This document shows, piece after piece, positions 21,535-32,214 of a stretch of DNA of 64,000 nucleotides. The translations under genes were made by a program, and so were the position numbers. Every line of letters begins with the position of its first letter. Position 1 is the stretch's first letter. Under the pieces are notes generated by a model, which made no database searches, had not been told where the DNA came from, and saw only the letters and a program-made list of their open reading frames with translations. This stretch comes from Calonectria ilicicola. Its lineage: Eukaryota > Ascomycota > Sordariomycetes > Hypocreales > Nectriaceae. The stretch spans positions 4,526,001-4,590,000 of the forward strand of contig CP085826.1 in NCBI GenBank assembly GCA_020809705.1, read 5' to 3'.

Positions 21535-24500
21535 ATGGATGAACTGCTCACCCCAATCAGCACAACGTACCTGAAGCCAAGAAACCCGCCGGAGCCATTC
21601 TTAACAGAGGTCAAACCAGCAGCGCCAGCGGAAACCACACAAAAGACCCTGAAAGTAGCATCAGTTGATGATGCCTTGGAAATATTGAAGAACCAGCCGG
21701 ATTACGACTCACTTATCCGGGTGCTCAACTTTCTCACCGACTCTAAACCAGGGCCCGATGGCTTTCGCCTGCATATGCCTAGCCCCAAAAGCGCCGGGGT
21801 TGTGAGTCTTTTGGTTTCTGAAATCGCACCTAATTATTGGACGCTACTTCTGGAAGGCTCCTCAGAGGAGTATGGCCCGGTGACGGAATCGAAGCCGCAA
21901 GATGCTGAGCTCTTTTTGAGTTGCTTGCGGAGTGTTACCGGGTTGAATGCTTTAACCGCACAAACCAGAGCTTTGATCCAGGAAGCTCGTTCTGGAGGGA
22001 GAGAAGTTAAACGCGGCGACATTTCGCTCAATCTGAAGATTCTATTGAATTTACTATCTGCCGTCTTGCATGGAAATGAATCCATTCGCCAAATATGGTC
22101 CTCATCAACCCAACATCTCTCTAACGCGCCATTGCAAAAAGCACAGGCACAAAAGCTTATCTCACTCCTTACCAATGGGCAAATAACTTCAATTTCTGCA
22201 GAGGCTTTAGGAATAATTGAGCGTGATGAAGCACCTCTCGAAACCCAGTGGATTGCCGACAGCACTTCATACAGCAAATGGATTGGGCACAGCATTGCAA
22301 CTTGGGCAAAGCTCTTGCCTACCGAAAATGAGTTGAACTTTTGCTCTGATTTGCTGCAAAGATCCCTCTCTCTGAGCCACTCAGGTAAATATAACCTGCC
22401 ATTTTATTTATTTCCCTTCACTAACTCTTCTTAGAAACCCTCATCAAGCCTGTTATCGATGAACTACTGCTTGCTAAAGGGGATTTCTCCTCGCCATTCA
22501 TACGGCTAGCATTTTCGCAGCCTCGGAACTCAAAGAAGATTTTATATATTCTGTTACAGCATCTTTCAGCGAGATTTTTAGCACATTTTACTCTTGATGA
22601 TATTTCGACGAGTGATGTAATCTCTGCAGTTGCTGCTATTATCAAGTCTGCAGTCTGGGATGATGAACCCAGGAAAAACTTGTTAATAGATTGGTGCGCT
22701 TCTTCCTCTGGCGCTGGGCTTGGAGATGGAATTGGAATTCGAAGAGCCGTGTTGGCCGCTCTAGCTGAAGATAGAGAGGCCATAACAACAGTGCTCAGAA
22801 AGAGCCTTACACAGTTTGGTGATGAGCTTTACATCAAACATGCTGCAATTTTACAACAAAATGGTTTGTAACACCTCAAAGAATGGAGTGAAAATTAACT
22901 GACATCATTGCAGTTCACACAGAGATTTTATTGATGGCAGCAGGATACGTTTATAGAATATCGCCCATTAAGTTAACCATGCTCCTCAGAACGGGGTCAT
23001 ATATGAGCACCATCTCAAATCGCATTGCTGCAACGCAAATGAGAGCTCGATTTCTCGGTCTCGTTGTGGGAGAATCTCTTTCTTCTCTAACGGATAAGAA
23101 AGATACCAAACTAGACTTTCATATGGAAGAAACAGATTCCGAGGAAGCGCAATATCTGAAGAACCTCACCAAAGTGACCGATCCACTGGGTTCCGTCGAT
23201 ATCATTCTATCTGATGCTCAAGCACAATCACATCCCACAAAGCCTGTTGCTAAAAAATCAAATTCTGCCAGCAAAAAGAAGGCACCAAAACCAAAGCCTG
23301 CAACCACTACGGTTAAACCAAAACCCATCATAGAAGAAGTTGATGGTTCTTCCGACGAAGATGACGATGATCTGGTACCTTATGCCAAGGAATCCGATCC
23401 TGAGGATTCTGACGAGGATGCAACTTTGGTCCAACGAAATAAGATCAAAGCGCCCGTATACATCCGTGATCTCGTCTCTTTCCTTCGTGATTCCGAGACC
23501 TATGATAAGCAAAAGCTCGCTATTCAAACAGCTCCAGTCCTCATTCGCCGCAAAGCAAATTACGGCACTGAAGTGAGCTCACATGCAGACGAACTTGCCA
23601 AGCTCTTGGTTGGACTTCAAGACAAATTTGAGATTGAGGGCTTTAATGACATGCGACTACAAGGCATGATCGCCTTAGTCATCTCTCAACCCAAGATGAT
23701 AGCACCGTGGTTCGCGCGGACATTCTTCGAGGGAGATTATTCCCTCTCCCAAAGGACATCGGTTCTTATTACTATTGGACTAGCCGCTCGCGAATTGGCC
23801 GGATTCGAGGTGTCTCAATATCAATCAGCTGCCAGTTTCCCCTCTAAACGACTCCCGGAAAAGATGGAGCAACTATATCTGGAGTCGCCAGATGAAACTA
23901 AGGCTCTCCCGTCGTCTTCGTCGCTTAAAGCCCTCCCATCCAACGCCCTCGACAGCATTGCTCAATCTCTTACCTCGACATTCCTTGCCCCCCTTGCTGC
24001 CGAGGCAGCAGATGCTACTACGGGTCCTGATATTCTCAAACTCCAGAGTTTCACGGCTAGATACAAATCAACATCAAAGGCGAAACCCCGAGCTCGTGCC
24101 ATCCCTAACACCACCGCTGCTCTGCTTGCGACTTCCTTCTTTTCTCCCCTCACGGCACACTTTCAGCTAGCGCTTCGATCTTCCAAACCTCTTATTCTGA
24201 ACCCTGCTCTTCTGTCGCTCTACCTACAGACGATCGGCATCATCATCCATGCCGCCGGCCCCTCGACATTATCTCTCCCGCAAATGACATCAGAACTATG
24301 GGATCTTTTACTCAGAGTCAGGGTCCATGTCTTGGGTGATGTGACTGCCATGAAAGGATGGTTTATCGCTATGGCGTCTCTGCTAGAAGTTAACGGAGGT
24401 GATATGCAACGAGTATGCGAGAACCAGGGGCGAGAGATTGTTGAGACCCGAGAATGGGTCGCAATGGTCTTTGAGAGAACAAGAGGAGAAGACGGCGGCG

Positions 24501-24607
24501 AGGAGAACGAAGTAAAGATGCTCGCCGCGGGCGTTCTCATTAAGCTTGGAGAGGCCATCGAGAAATACCAGGCATTGATGATGGGCAATATGATTGGTTT
24601 CAACTAA
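21535..24607 (+). CDS. tel2: Telomere length regulation / TTT complex protein Tel2
   Basis: Three exons, 21535-22384, 22435-22863 and 22914-24607, give 990 aa. Tel2 (TELO2) works with Tti1 and Tti2 as an Hsp90 co-chaperone that matures PIKK kinases such as TOR, ATM/Tel1 and ATR/Mec1. The protein is a helical-repeat solenoid; in its centre an acidic, low-complexity segment (SSDEDDDDLVPYAKESDPEDSDED, split here as SSDEDDDD and PEDSDED) precedes the conserved Tel2 C-terminal domain (about residues 560-680: YIRDLVSFLRD, FEIEGFNDMRLQGMIALVIS, FFEGDYSLSQRTSVLI). The start MDELLTPISTTYLKP was chosen because the open frame upstream has no ATG, only near-cognate codons. Length fits the family. Confidence 0.93.
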
Positions 24608-24856
24608 GATGCAGAACTAGACATTGCTACATGAAGGGATGAAAATATAAATCATTCTCAATACATCATGTGATTACTCTTTAAGTCATGAATAGCATAA
24701 GCAAGCGCTTTCCGTAGTCCTGATTCGTTTCCATTACATTAAGACAAGATGCCAGCTTCCATTTCATGATGCTATGACCAATACAATAATCCGTTTTTCC
24801 CAATTTCAATGCTGCACAATAAATGCCTAAAAAAAAAAAACCTGTGTACGTGACAA

Positions 24857-27307
24857 TTATGCCATATCTCCAACGGGCTCCAATCTCGTAGTGCTGGCTC
24901 GCCGGATTGGTAGACCCGACAGATATGTGTTGGCGTGGCTCAGATGATCCCCAAGGCTCATGGCCATGCGCCGGAGCTCTTCCTTGATTTGTTCAGATGA
25001 TGCCTGACCCTCCATGACCTGGGCTGCTGGCGCAGATGGGGCGTGCGGGAAGAATGGCTGGAATTGTATGGGGCGATGATACTCTTCCTGCAGCGGCGGC
25101 CGGTCTTGAAGTGGCTGGGGAGCGCGAGGAGGCTGGGGAGCGGCAGTTGGCTGAGGTGTGAGAAATTCAGGGTCAGTATCCGCAAAGTCGCTCAACGAGT
25201 ATGGCCTTTCGTTGGAGGGCGTATTTACAGATTGTTGCTGCGGTGGAAGTGGAAGTGGAAGCGGCGGTGGTGGTTGAAGATGGGGGGGATCAAGGCGAGC
25301 AGTGCCGTTAAGGGAGAGGTCAGCAACGGCATTTGCAAACTCCGAGTCTTCGGAGACATAAATAGATGGCTCTCTGACGTTACTAGGCATCATATAAAGT
25401 GATGCGTGCTTCTCAAGCTCGAATGGGTTTGCACCACCAACTTCGGATCCAGCAATAGAGCCAACATCAGAGTGTGATGTTGATGGCCGTGGATAGTCTG
25501 GGATAGGGTCGGCAAAACTCATGTCCAGATCAATCAGACTTCCGGAAGATGCGCGGTTGTTCATTGGCTCCGGCTGAGGCACAGTAAGGTCGTTAAAAGA
25601 CGGTGGTGGCTGAAGAGGCTCAGGAGGGTGGATGAGACGGCTGGTGCTTGGTCCCGAGTCTTCGGTGTTAAACGGAAACCTGAACATTTCTGGGTTTGCG
25701 GATGCGGGAGGAGCCATTGATGGGAACTTCCAATCCCGTGTACGCCGGTTGTTGCTCAGGTCAGCTGGGTCGCTGTTAGGAGGCCGGGAATAGTGGGCAT
25801 CGCCAAAATCATAGTCTGGTCTGATGGTGTTCATGTCCACAAACTCTGAAAGATCACTTCCGTGCAACGAAGCGTCCAAGTCGATCAAGGACTCTCTGAC
25901 GCCAGGAGACTTGTTTGAGTCATCTCTTAGTGGGAGATCGGATGCCTGTGCCGGTGGCGGGAATGGGCGCCCATAATACGCTCTGGAGTTGTCTTCGTAA
26001 TTTGATATCGTGTTTGGGTCAAAAAGCTTTTCCAGGGGCGCCTTGACAGAAGGAAGATGTGGCGGTGGTCTTCGGCGCGATTTTGGCTTCTGGGGCTTCG
26101 AAGTTTCGTCAAACATGTCCAGAGCAAAGTCGACCTGAGAACCGTAGACGTCAATTACTGCTTGAGCGTCACCATTCTTAAATACTTGTTGGTCGAATGC
26201 CGCAGTTGTACTAAAATTCCATTCATCGTTTTCCATAGTGATCGATCCAAAGTCAGATGGACCCTGAGCTCCGCCGGCAGAGAAGAGAGACTTTCGAATA
26301 CCGCCTTGCGCTTCCCATAGCTTGTAGCCTCGAACAAGGTGGGACAGAGTTGAAGCTGGATAGGCATCATATGTGTTGTGAATGTAGCGATGACGTTGGA
26401 CCTGCTCGATTGGGGGACGCTTTTTGGGATCATCGACCAAGCAGTAGGCAACTAAATCCTTTAAGCCCTGGGAATACTGGTCACCCTCAAGGCGAGGAGT
26501 ATGCTGTTTCAGATACGATCCCAGCCTTGCAAAGTCCATTCCCGCAACCACGTTTGGCGGCACACCGGAGGCGATTTCGTAAACCATAGCACCAAAAGCC
26601 CAGATATCAACCTCAGTACCGTAGGATGCAACCGAGTCAAAAAGTTCTGGGGCCATCCAGTGAGGCGTGCCGATGACAGTAGATCGTTTATCAAACTTGG
26701 TTTCAATAACTCCAGCAACACCAAAATCACACAGCTGAACGTTGCCAGTCTCAGTGACGAGGATATTGGCACACTTGATGTCTCGGTGGATGATGCCCTG
26801 TCCGTGGACCCAGAAAACGGCTTCGGCAACTTCTCGAAGAATAGGAATGATCCATTTCTCCTGAAGACCTCCGGGTGCAGTCGGTTTCATCAGTGTAGAA
26901 ACACTTCCTCCAGCGCAATACTCAGTAATCATCCACATAGACTGACCAACGGGGAGGGCTTCGATGACATGGTTGATGTTTTTGGCGCCACTGTCGCTTA
27001 ATAATTTTAAAGCGTTGATCTCTTTGAGTAAGTCGCTGTAAGTATCGGCCAGTTTTGGGTTGACGGAATCACTATCTTCGATATCGATAATCTTGACAGC
27101 AACCAACTGATTAGTCGTGAGAGAGGTGGCCTTGTAGACGCGACCAAAACTACCCTTGCCAATGAGTTCTGAGAGGCGGTACTGGGGCGCGTCTTTCCCG
27201 GCCTTAGCACACTGCTCCGCCACAATCTTTTGCATCTTCTTTGCATCTTCAAAGGCTTTATGCTTGGTGACCGATAAGTCCGGCCCTCTCACTTGAAGGG
27301 ACGACAT
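24857..27307 (-). CDS. Ste20/germinal-centre-kinase-type Ser/Thr kinase
   Basis: A single exon encodes 816 aa. The kinase domain covers about residues 43-325: glycine loop GKGSFGRVYKA (50-60), catalytic Lys72 in VAVKIID, HRDIKCANIL with Asp176, DFG at 194-196, and GTPHWMAPE. The HRDIKxAN and GTPxWMAPE signatures place it in the STE20 group; the N-terminal position of the domain and absence of a CRIB or PH domain indicate the GCK subgroup rather than PAK. The C-terminal half is Pro/Ser/Asp-rich and disordered, with a predicted helix near the end (EELRRMAMSLGDHLSHANTYL). GCKs of fungi act upstream of NDR kinases in septation and polarity, but I could not assign it to a named orthologue (Nak1, Sid1/SepL, Kic1). 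It is tail-to-tail with tel2. Confidence 0.92.
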   Translation of the reverse strand: MSSLQVRGPDLSVTKHKAFEDAKKMQKIVAEQCAKAGKDAPQYRLSELIGKGSFGRVYKATSLTTNQLVAVKIIDIEDSDSVNPKLADTYSDLLKEINALKLLSDSGAKNINHVIEALPVGQSMWMITEYCAGGSVSTLMKPTAPGGLQEKWIIPILREVAEAVFWVHGQGIIHRDIKCANILVTETGNVQLCDFGVAGVIETKFDKRSTVIGTPHWMAPELFDSVASYGTEVDIWAFGAMVYEIASGVPPNVVAGMDFARLGSYLKQHTPRLEGDQYSQGLKDLVAYCLVDDPKKRPPIEQVQRHRYIHNTYDAYPASTLSHLVRGYKLWEAQGGIRKSLFSAGGAQGPSDFGSITMENDEWNFSTTAAFDQQVFKNGDAQAVIDVYGSQVDFALDMFDETSKPQKPKSRRRPPPHLPSVKAPLEKLFDPNTISNYEDNSRAYYGRPFPPPAQASDLPLRDDSNKSPGVRESLIDLDASLHGSDLSEFVDMNTIRPDYDFGDAHYSRPPNSDPADLSNNRRTRDWKFPSMAPPASANPEMFRFPFNTEDSGPSTSRLIHPPEPLQPPPSFNDLTVPQPEPMNNRASSGSLIDLDMSFADPIPDYPRPSTSHSDVGSIAGSEVGGANPFELEKHASLYMMPSNVREPSIYVSEDSEFANAVADLSLNGTARLDPPHLQPPPPLPLPLPPQQQSVNTPSNERPYSLSDFADTDPEFLTPQPTAAPQPPRAPQPLQDRPPLQEEYHRPIQFQPFFPHAPSAPAAQVMEGQASSEQIKEELRRMAMSLGDHLSHANTYLSGLPIRRASTTRLEPVGDMA

Positions 27308-27451
27308 GGTGACCTATGGCTCAAGACACAGCTGAGAGTCGAATGGAGAGCCTGTCAAGTCTTCTCACATTATGGGGATCAATTACACAGCGCCAGCTAG
27401 CACGGCCCTGGCCGAGAATCGCGGGGAGATAGTTTGCTGTGGTTGTTGATT

Positions 27452-27469
27452 GTTGTTGTTGTTGTTGTT
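27452..27469. repeat. (GTT)6 microsatellite in kinase leader
   Basis: Six GTT units on the plus strand read as (AAC)6 in the presumed 5' leader of the kinase mRNA, a composition typical of unstructured fungal leaders. Confidence 0.85.
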
Positions 27470-29609
27470 CTGAGGCCAAAAGTCGTGGCCAGGCGTTTCG
27501 AAAGGGGCCTAAGGTGGTTGAATCTCGAACGCACGAGCCCCGCGAGAGCACTGTGGCCAATGGGGGCGAGCGGGTGGCGTGGCTGTGCGACAGGGAGTTT
27601 GCATTGTGGCTGATGCCGGTGTCAGGAAGCGAGCGAGCGGTTCGTCTCGCCCTCCTCGCTCGTCTTCTGACACAAAACTGAGACCGACATAACTTCAAAA
27701 AGTAAAAAAAAAACTGGGGATAAAAATTCATTATGCATGTCATGGTGCATCACTATACTACCCAACGTCAGGGAACACTGGAAGTCTTTTGATGCAACCG
27801 GCACCCTGACGGCGTCCTTCTTCACAGCGCTAGTGCAACCAGCGGGTCTGCAATGAAAGATGAGGAGAAACCGTTTCGCGTCACTTGGAAGCAGTGTAAT
27901 ACCAAGGACACGACGGACATCTCAGCTACGCAAGCGTAGGCTGATAAAACCGCCCGATTTTCTTCAAAAATTGAAATCACGTTGGAAGGCCTTATGGACC
28001 TATGCCAGGTGTTAACCTAGGCAAGAACAGATACTACACTCGATTCTAGCCACAATGGCAAAAGAGACCTGGGGAAGAAAGGCGATCATGTTTGGCAAAG
28101 AACCAAAGCCTTTTTATACTTGAAAAGAAAAGGAGGCCTCTCCTTGGCATGATCGCTGACAGACCATTCGCATTTCAATTCTTGACTCACTCCGGCCTAT
28201 CTCAAGCCCTGATTTGCTATTCCTCCAGGCAGACGGCCACAGCCTTGAAGGCTGAAGTTATGGAAAAGGTTGCCTAATAGATCAAGCGATGCCGGTCTCC
28301 CAGAAAAAAGGGATCGCAATGAAACGATAGGAAGAACCGATCGATCGTTTGTTTGCAGTGACCTTTTTTAATCACCGAAATTAGCTGGATCGGCGGCCGC
28401 TCCGTCCAGCTCATGTCGGGGCTCTAGTCTCAGCTGCCCACGTCCAGGAAATCCAACACGGCAGTATATTCGGCAATCGCCTTCGCGCGAGACACATGTA
28501 CGCCATTGGGTTGTCGTCATACGATTTTTAGTTTATTTCTTCCGTCTGACATCTCACGAACTCCCCGTGACCAGAAAGTCGGTCCTTCAGTTGGCTGAGG
28601 AGAGCTAGAGAGGCAGCCCTACACCTAGCGCAGCTCAAAACCATCGAATGAGCTTGTGTAAGACTCTTGTCAGCATCGGGGTGGCAAAAGAGGGTGGCAA
28701 CCACCAGTCGAGTACCCGCAAATAGCATTGAGACATCATTCCCTTCATCACGAACCATTTTCCTAGAATGAGAAGGCTTGAAACATGGAAAAACCCGTCT
28801 TTCAGCGCTTTCCCTCTTACGATTAGGTGGTGGGTTGGTGTCAATCAACGGTCCGGTTGGACGATGCGCAGAAGCAACAGTGCACCCATCGATTTCTAGT
28901 CCGGGCCTGTCCCGAGGACCACGAGGCCGAAACACAGGTGCAATCATTAATTTGCCCAGCTTAAAACAAAGGTAAAATGGGGTAGCTCATACCTCGGCCA
29001 AATTACCACTCCTTCCTTTATTAATGCGATGACGCCAGTATCAGAAAGGCGTCTGGCACTAATTGCACACTATTGAACCCTTAGTTCCATGTCGATCACT
29101 TTGAAACACTGCCAGGTCAATTGACGCCGTGTTTTCACATTTTGAGGAATAATTGTGTTTGAAACATGTCCATTTACGGCCATCTCCATCACATTGTAAA
29201 GATTACCACTCGTCATTCTGCCCTATCCTGTTGATGGCTTGTTTCTCATATGTTTCCGATTCAATATCCTGCATTTAGACGAGCCCATCTTTGGCTAGTC
29301 AGCCTCCTTTTCTGACGAACGTCCCTCTCGGTTAGCTAGTGCTGCCTTAGCCTCCCCTCTCCGCCAGAGATCTATTATTCCCGTGGATCCGTGCTCGTCT
29401 CGTCACTTTAGCACGAGTCAGTGCTGGCAGCCGCCTCTGATTATTGGTCGCTGGCCAGTAAACAGTATGCTTGTGCGCAACTCGGGAGCACATATCCATC
29501 ACCCGTGATAGGACGCAGGGTCTTGCCCCGGGGTTCGTCAGCTCTTGTCTCTAGCCGAACCGGGGAACGCCGTTGACGGCCTCTTTCCTTCAGGTTTCCC
29601 CACAACGAA

Positions 29610-29615
29610 ATGTAA
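29610..29615 (+). promoter_or_regulatory. Start-stop codon pair upstream of the receptor gene
   Basis: ATG is followed immediately by TAA, 185 nt before the receptor start. If in the mRNA it is a minimal uORF of the kind known to stall initiating ribosomes. Nothing shows where transcription starts. Confidence 0.35.
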
Positions 29616-29624
29616 ACGAGCGTC

Positions 29625-29822
29625 ATGGCTCAAATCATTGTCTTACCGCAAAGGCTAAGCAACGACCAGGAGCTTATTGGGGAGATTAATCATGGTGTTA
29701 GTCCGTTCTTCCAGAACGTTGCATCTTACTTGAACTCCGTCCCTCCCTCACCATTCGCGGCCACCGTTTTCCATGCAGACGGACAACAGCAATCATGGTC
29801 TCTCCCACTGAGAAATACCTAA
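29625..29822 (+). promoter_or_regulatory. Upstream ORF overlapping the receptor start codon
   Basis: A 65-codon ATG frame (MAQIIVLPQRLSNDQE...) begins in a good context (GTCATGG) and ends 27 nt inside the receptor coding region in another frame. I tried to join it to the receptor as a first exon using nearby GT and AG sites, but none of the plausible splices is in frame, so a uORF is the simpler reading. Confidence 0.4.
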
Positions 29823-31292
29823 AGGCTCATCCAGAGAATGGAAGCCTCGAGTCCTTGTCTCCGACCCTTTACAGTGGATTGATTGCCATCTCAATATTCG
29901 CCTTGGTCTCTTTCATCCTCACTTCGACCCTCTTTCTATACTTGACCTTTAAATTAATAGCATGGCACTTTCGCAAAAGATCACGGGCTCACAACATCGC
30001 AAATAACATCCCGACCCCACAACCCATCACAGACTTTTCTTTCGAAGAAAGGGCATACGGACCTCAGGGAGAAACAAATAGAGTAGCCCATGACCAAAGC
30101 GTTCAACGCATTCAGGATGCCAGAGACAAGCCCCCGAATCAGTTTCTCGTTCTAATTTTCAACCTTATTCTTGCCGATATGCACCAGGGTGCTGCTTTTC
30201 TTCTTAGCATTGTATGGATCCAAAAGGGCGGTATCTTCGTCGATACACCAGTATGCTTCGTCCAGGGACTTTTAGACTCCAACGGCGATTTGTCCTCGAG
30301 TCTTTTCATGACCTTGATTGCGATCCACACATATCTTTCCGTGGTCCAGAATTATCGACCACCTCAGGGTGTTCTATATTTGATCATTATTTCCATCTGG
30401 GTTTTTGTCTACAGCCTTTCTGTCATTCCACTGCTGGCTACAGGCAATGGAGAGGATGTCGGAGGCTACTTTGTGCGGGCTGGCCCCTGGGTATGTGACC
30501 TTCAACCAGTCAATCTGGGTTCTATGACTAATTGGCAAACAGTGTTGGATCAATGACGCATATGAGAATCTTCGACTCCTCACACATTACCTCTTTATCT
30601 TCCTCTCCCTTGTTACAACATCTACACTTTATATCAGCATTTATCTTTCTCTTCGTCGACAGGCCAAACTCAAAATGGATAAGATGGGGAACACTGACTC
30701 CAAGGCCAAGTTAAACCACAACCCGGCATTTCTACTGTACCCACTCATTTATGTCATGTGTACACTCCCTCTCGCGCTTGGACGTATTGCTGCAATGGCA
30801 GGGGCTCGTGTACCTTTGGAATATTATTGTTTCGCGGGCTCTCTCATTGCAAGCAACGGATCCTTTGACTGCCTCCTGTTCGGTACGACCCGCCATGCCA
30901 TCGTTTTTGCTTCTACAGACGACGTCGACGTAGCAAGCACTGGTATTGAGACATTTGCCTTCACGCGCACTCCTGCTGGGCGATTTGGCAATGTAGTTCG
31001 GATAGAAGGTGGTGAGGCCCGCACCAGAGCCTCCGGGGTTGGTGGATGGTTTCAAGTACTCGGCAGTTGGGGTAATTCTGAAATACGATTGCCTCAATCG
31101 AGAACAAGAACCATCAGTCAAGAATCTCTGAGGAGCTCCGAACGCAACGACATGGCTATTCAGATGGATATTGTCACGTCCATCGCCGTCGAACGCGATT
31201 CCAGGTTCTTTGATTCCTCTAGAAGCGAAACGCAGTCTATCAACCCTGTGGAAAAGATCCCAAAAAAGGGAGAATGGAAGATGATTTTATAA
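29795..31292 (+). CDS. Seven-TM G-protein-coupled receptor-like protein
   Basis: Two exons, 29795-30490 and 30543-31292 (intron GTATGT...AACAG, phase 0), give 481 aa. Seven hydrophobic segments are visible: TM1 LIAISIFALVSFILTSTLF, TM2 FLVLIFNLILADMHQGAAF, TM3 SSSLFMTLIAIHTYLSVV, TM4 LYLIIISIWVFVYSLSVIPL, TM5 LLTHYLFIFLSLVTTSTLY, TM6 AFLLYPLIYVMCTLPLALG and TM7 YYCFAGSLIASNGSFDCLLF. Long basic loops lie on the cytosolic side. The splice restores AGPWCWIND, an extracellular motif common in this fungal class, and the TM7 pattern NGxxDxLLF.xTR is also shared. A Ser/Arg-rich cytosolic tail of about 140 residues follows. It belongs to the Git3/cAMP-receptor-like fungal GPCRs; the ligand is unknown. 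Confidence 0.88.
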
Positions 31293-32214
31293 TGAATGGG
31301 TGGTTTTTTGTTCATTTTTTACGATACCCAAGTTTTAGTGGTACATTTGGCGTTTGGATTATGTGACCAGGACCGGCTGCTGTGCAGTCACTGATTTAAG
31401 ATACCCCAAAGACATTGCTGGCAAGGAGTTGGGATAATCTTGCAGTACAAGCAACCAATAGTATAGATTTATAAGAATTTATTCAAGCTACCTAGCGTAG
31501 CGACATAATTACTTCTATTTTATCCGCTTATTCCTATTCCAAGTGCAACCGTGAACTTGAGCTGCTTGGTGAGTCAGGGAACAGTTACTCCTACCTCATT
31601 TAGTGGTTTACAGTTTTAGTACTGATTGCCAAATACAATTTACTTAAATTGTGTAACATGATCAATTGGCCAAGTTTTAGTGATTTCGTGTTCCCCAATG
31701 GATTACTTCATTGATCTGAATATCTTCTGAAGAATGACTACTTGTCTGGTTGACATGGGGACTAGTGCCACATTCCAATCGCGGTGAGAAATGAGAGTTG
31801 AACAGGCCTGTTACCTGGAGAGCGATGTTGGCCAGACACTGTGTCGCACAACCAACGGCATCGTACGTCGGTAAGATGACTTTCTAAAAAACCAAAATTT
31901 AGGGCACCTGACGTCCATTTTTTCATTCCCAACTTAATTGCCTGTTTTTTTAATGTATTAAAGCGAAAATAAAGGCAATTGGAATAGCTTGTCCACTTAG
32001 AATCAGTCATGTGACTTCGCGATGCCCACCCTGCTCTAATCGCGTATCGCGTTCTAGCCAAACTCATCCCACTTTGACCCTCCTCAAATCGACAAACCTC
32101 CACATGCCCAAATAGGCATTTGCCTTATACACTCTACTTCTCTTCTCCATACGAATCTACCGTACCGATCTTTCGTTTCCACACAAGGCCTTAGGCCCAT
32201 CCTCGTCTTCCGTC
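31293..32214. other. Intergenic region upstream of pso2
   Basis: These 922 bp are relatively AT-rich (about 31400-31760 and 31880-31980) and hold the 3' flank of the receptor gene and the promoter of pso2. A CCAAT motif occurs near 31455. No gene was recognised. Confidence 0.55.

Larger units (their letters stand above)
27308..29794. other. Divergent intergenic region (kinase / receptor)
   Basis: This 2.5-kb region lies between the GCK kinase and the receptor gene. Next to the kinase is a CAA-rich leader on the minus strand containing a (GTT)6 array at 27452-27469. Nearer the receptor lie a start-stop codon pair at 29610-29615 and an overlapping ATG frame at 29625-29822. ORFs of up to 139 codons exist (for example 28528-28947 on the minus strand) but have no protein-like features. 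Confidence 0.55.

Noticed and set aside
29625..29822. Treating this ORF as the first exon of the receptor
   Set aside because: Tested donors at 29695, 29697 and 29701 with the acceptor at 29778 are all out of frame with the receptor.
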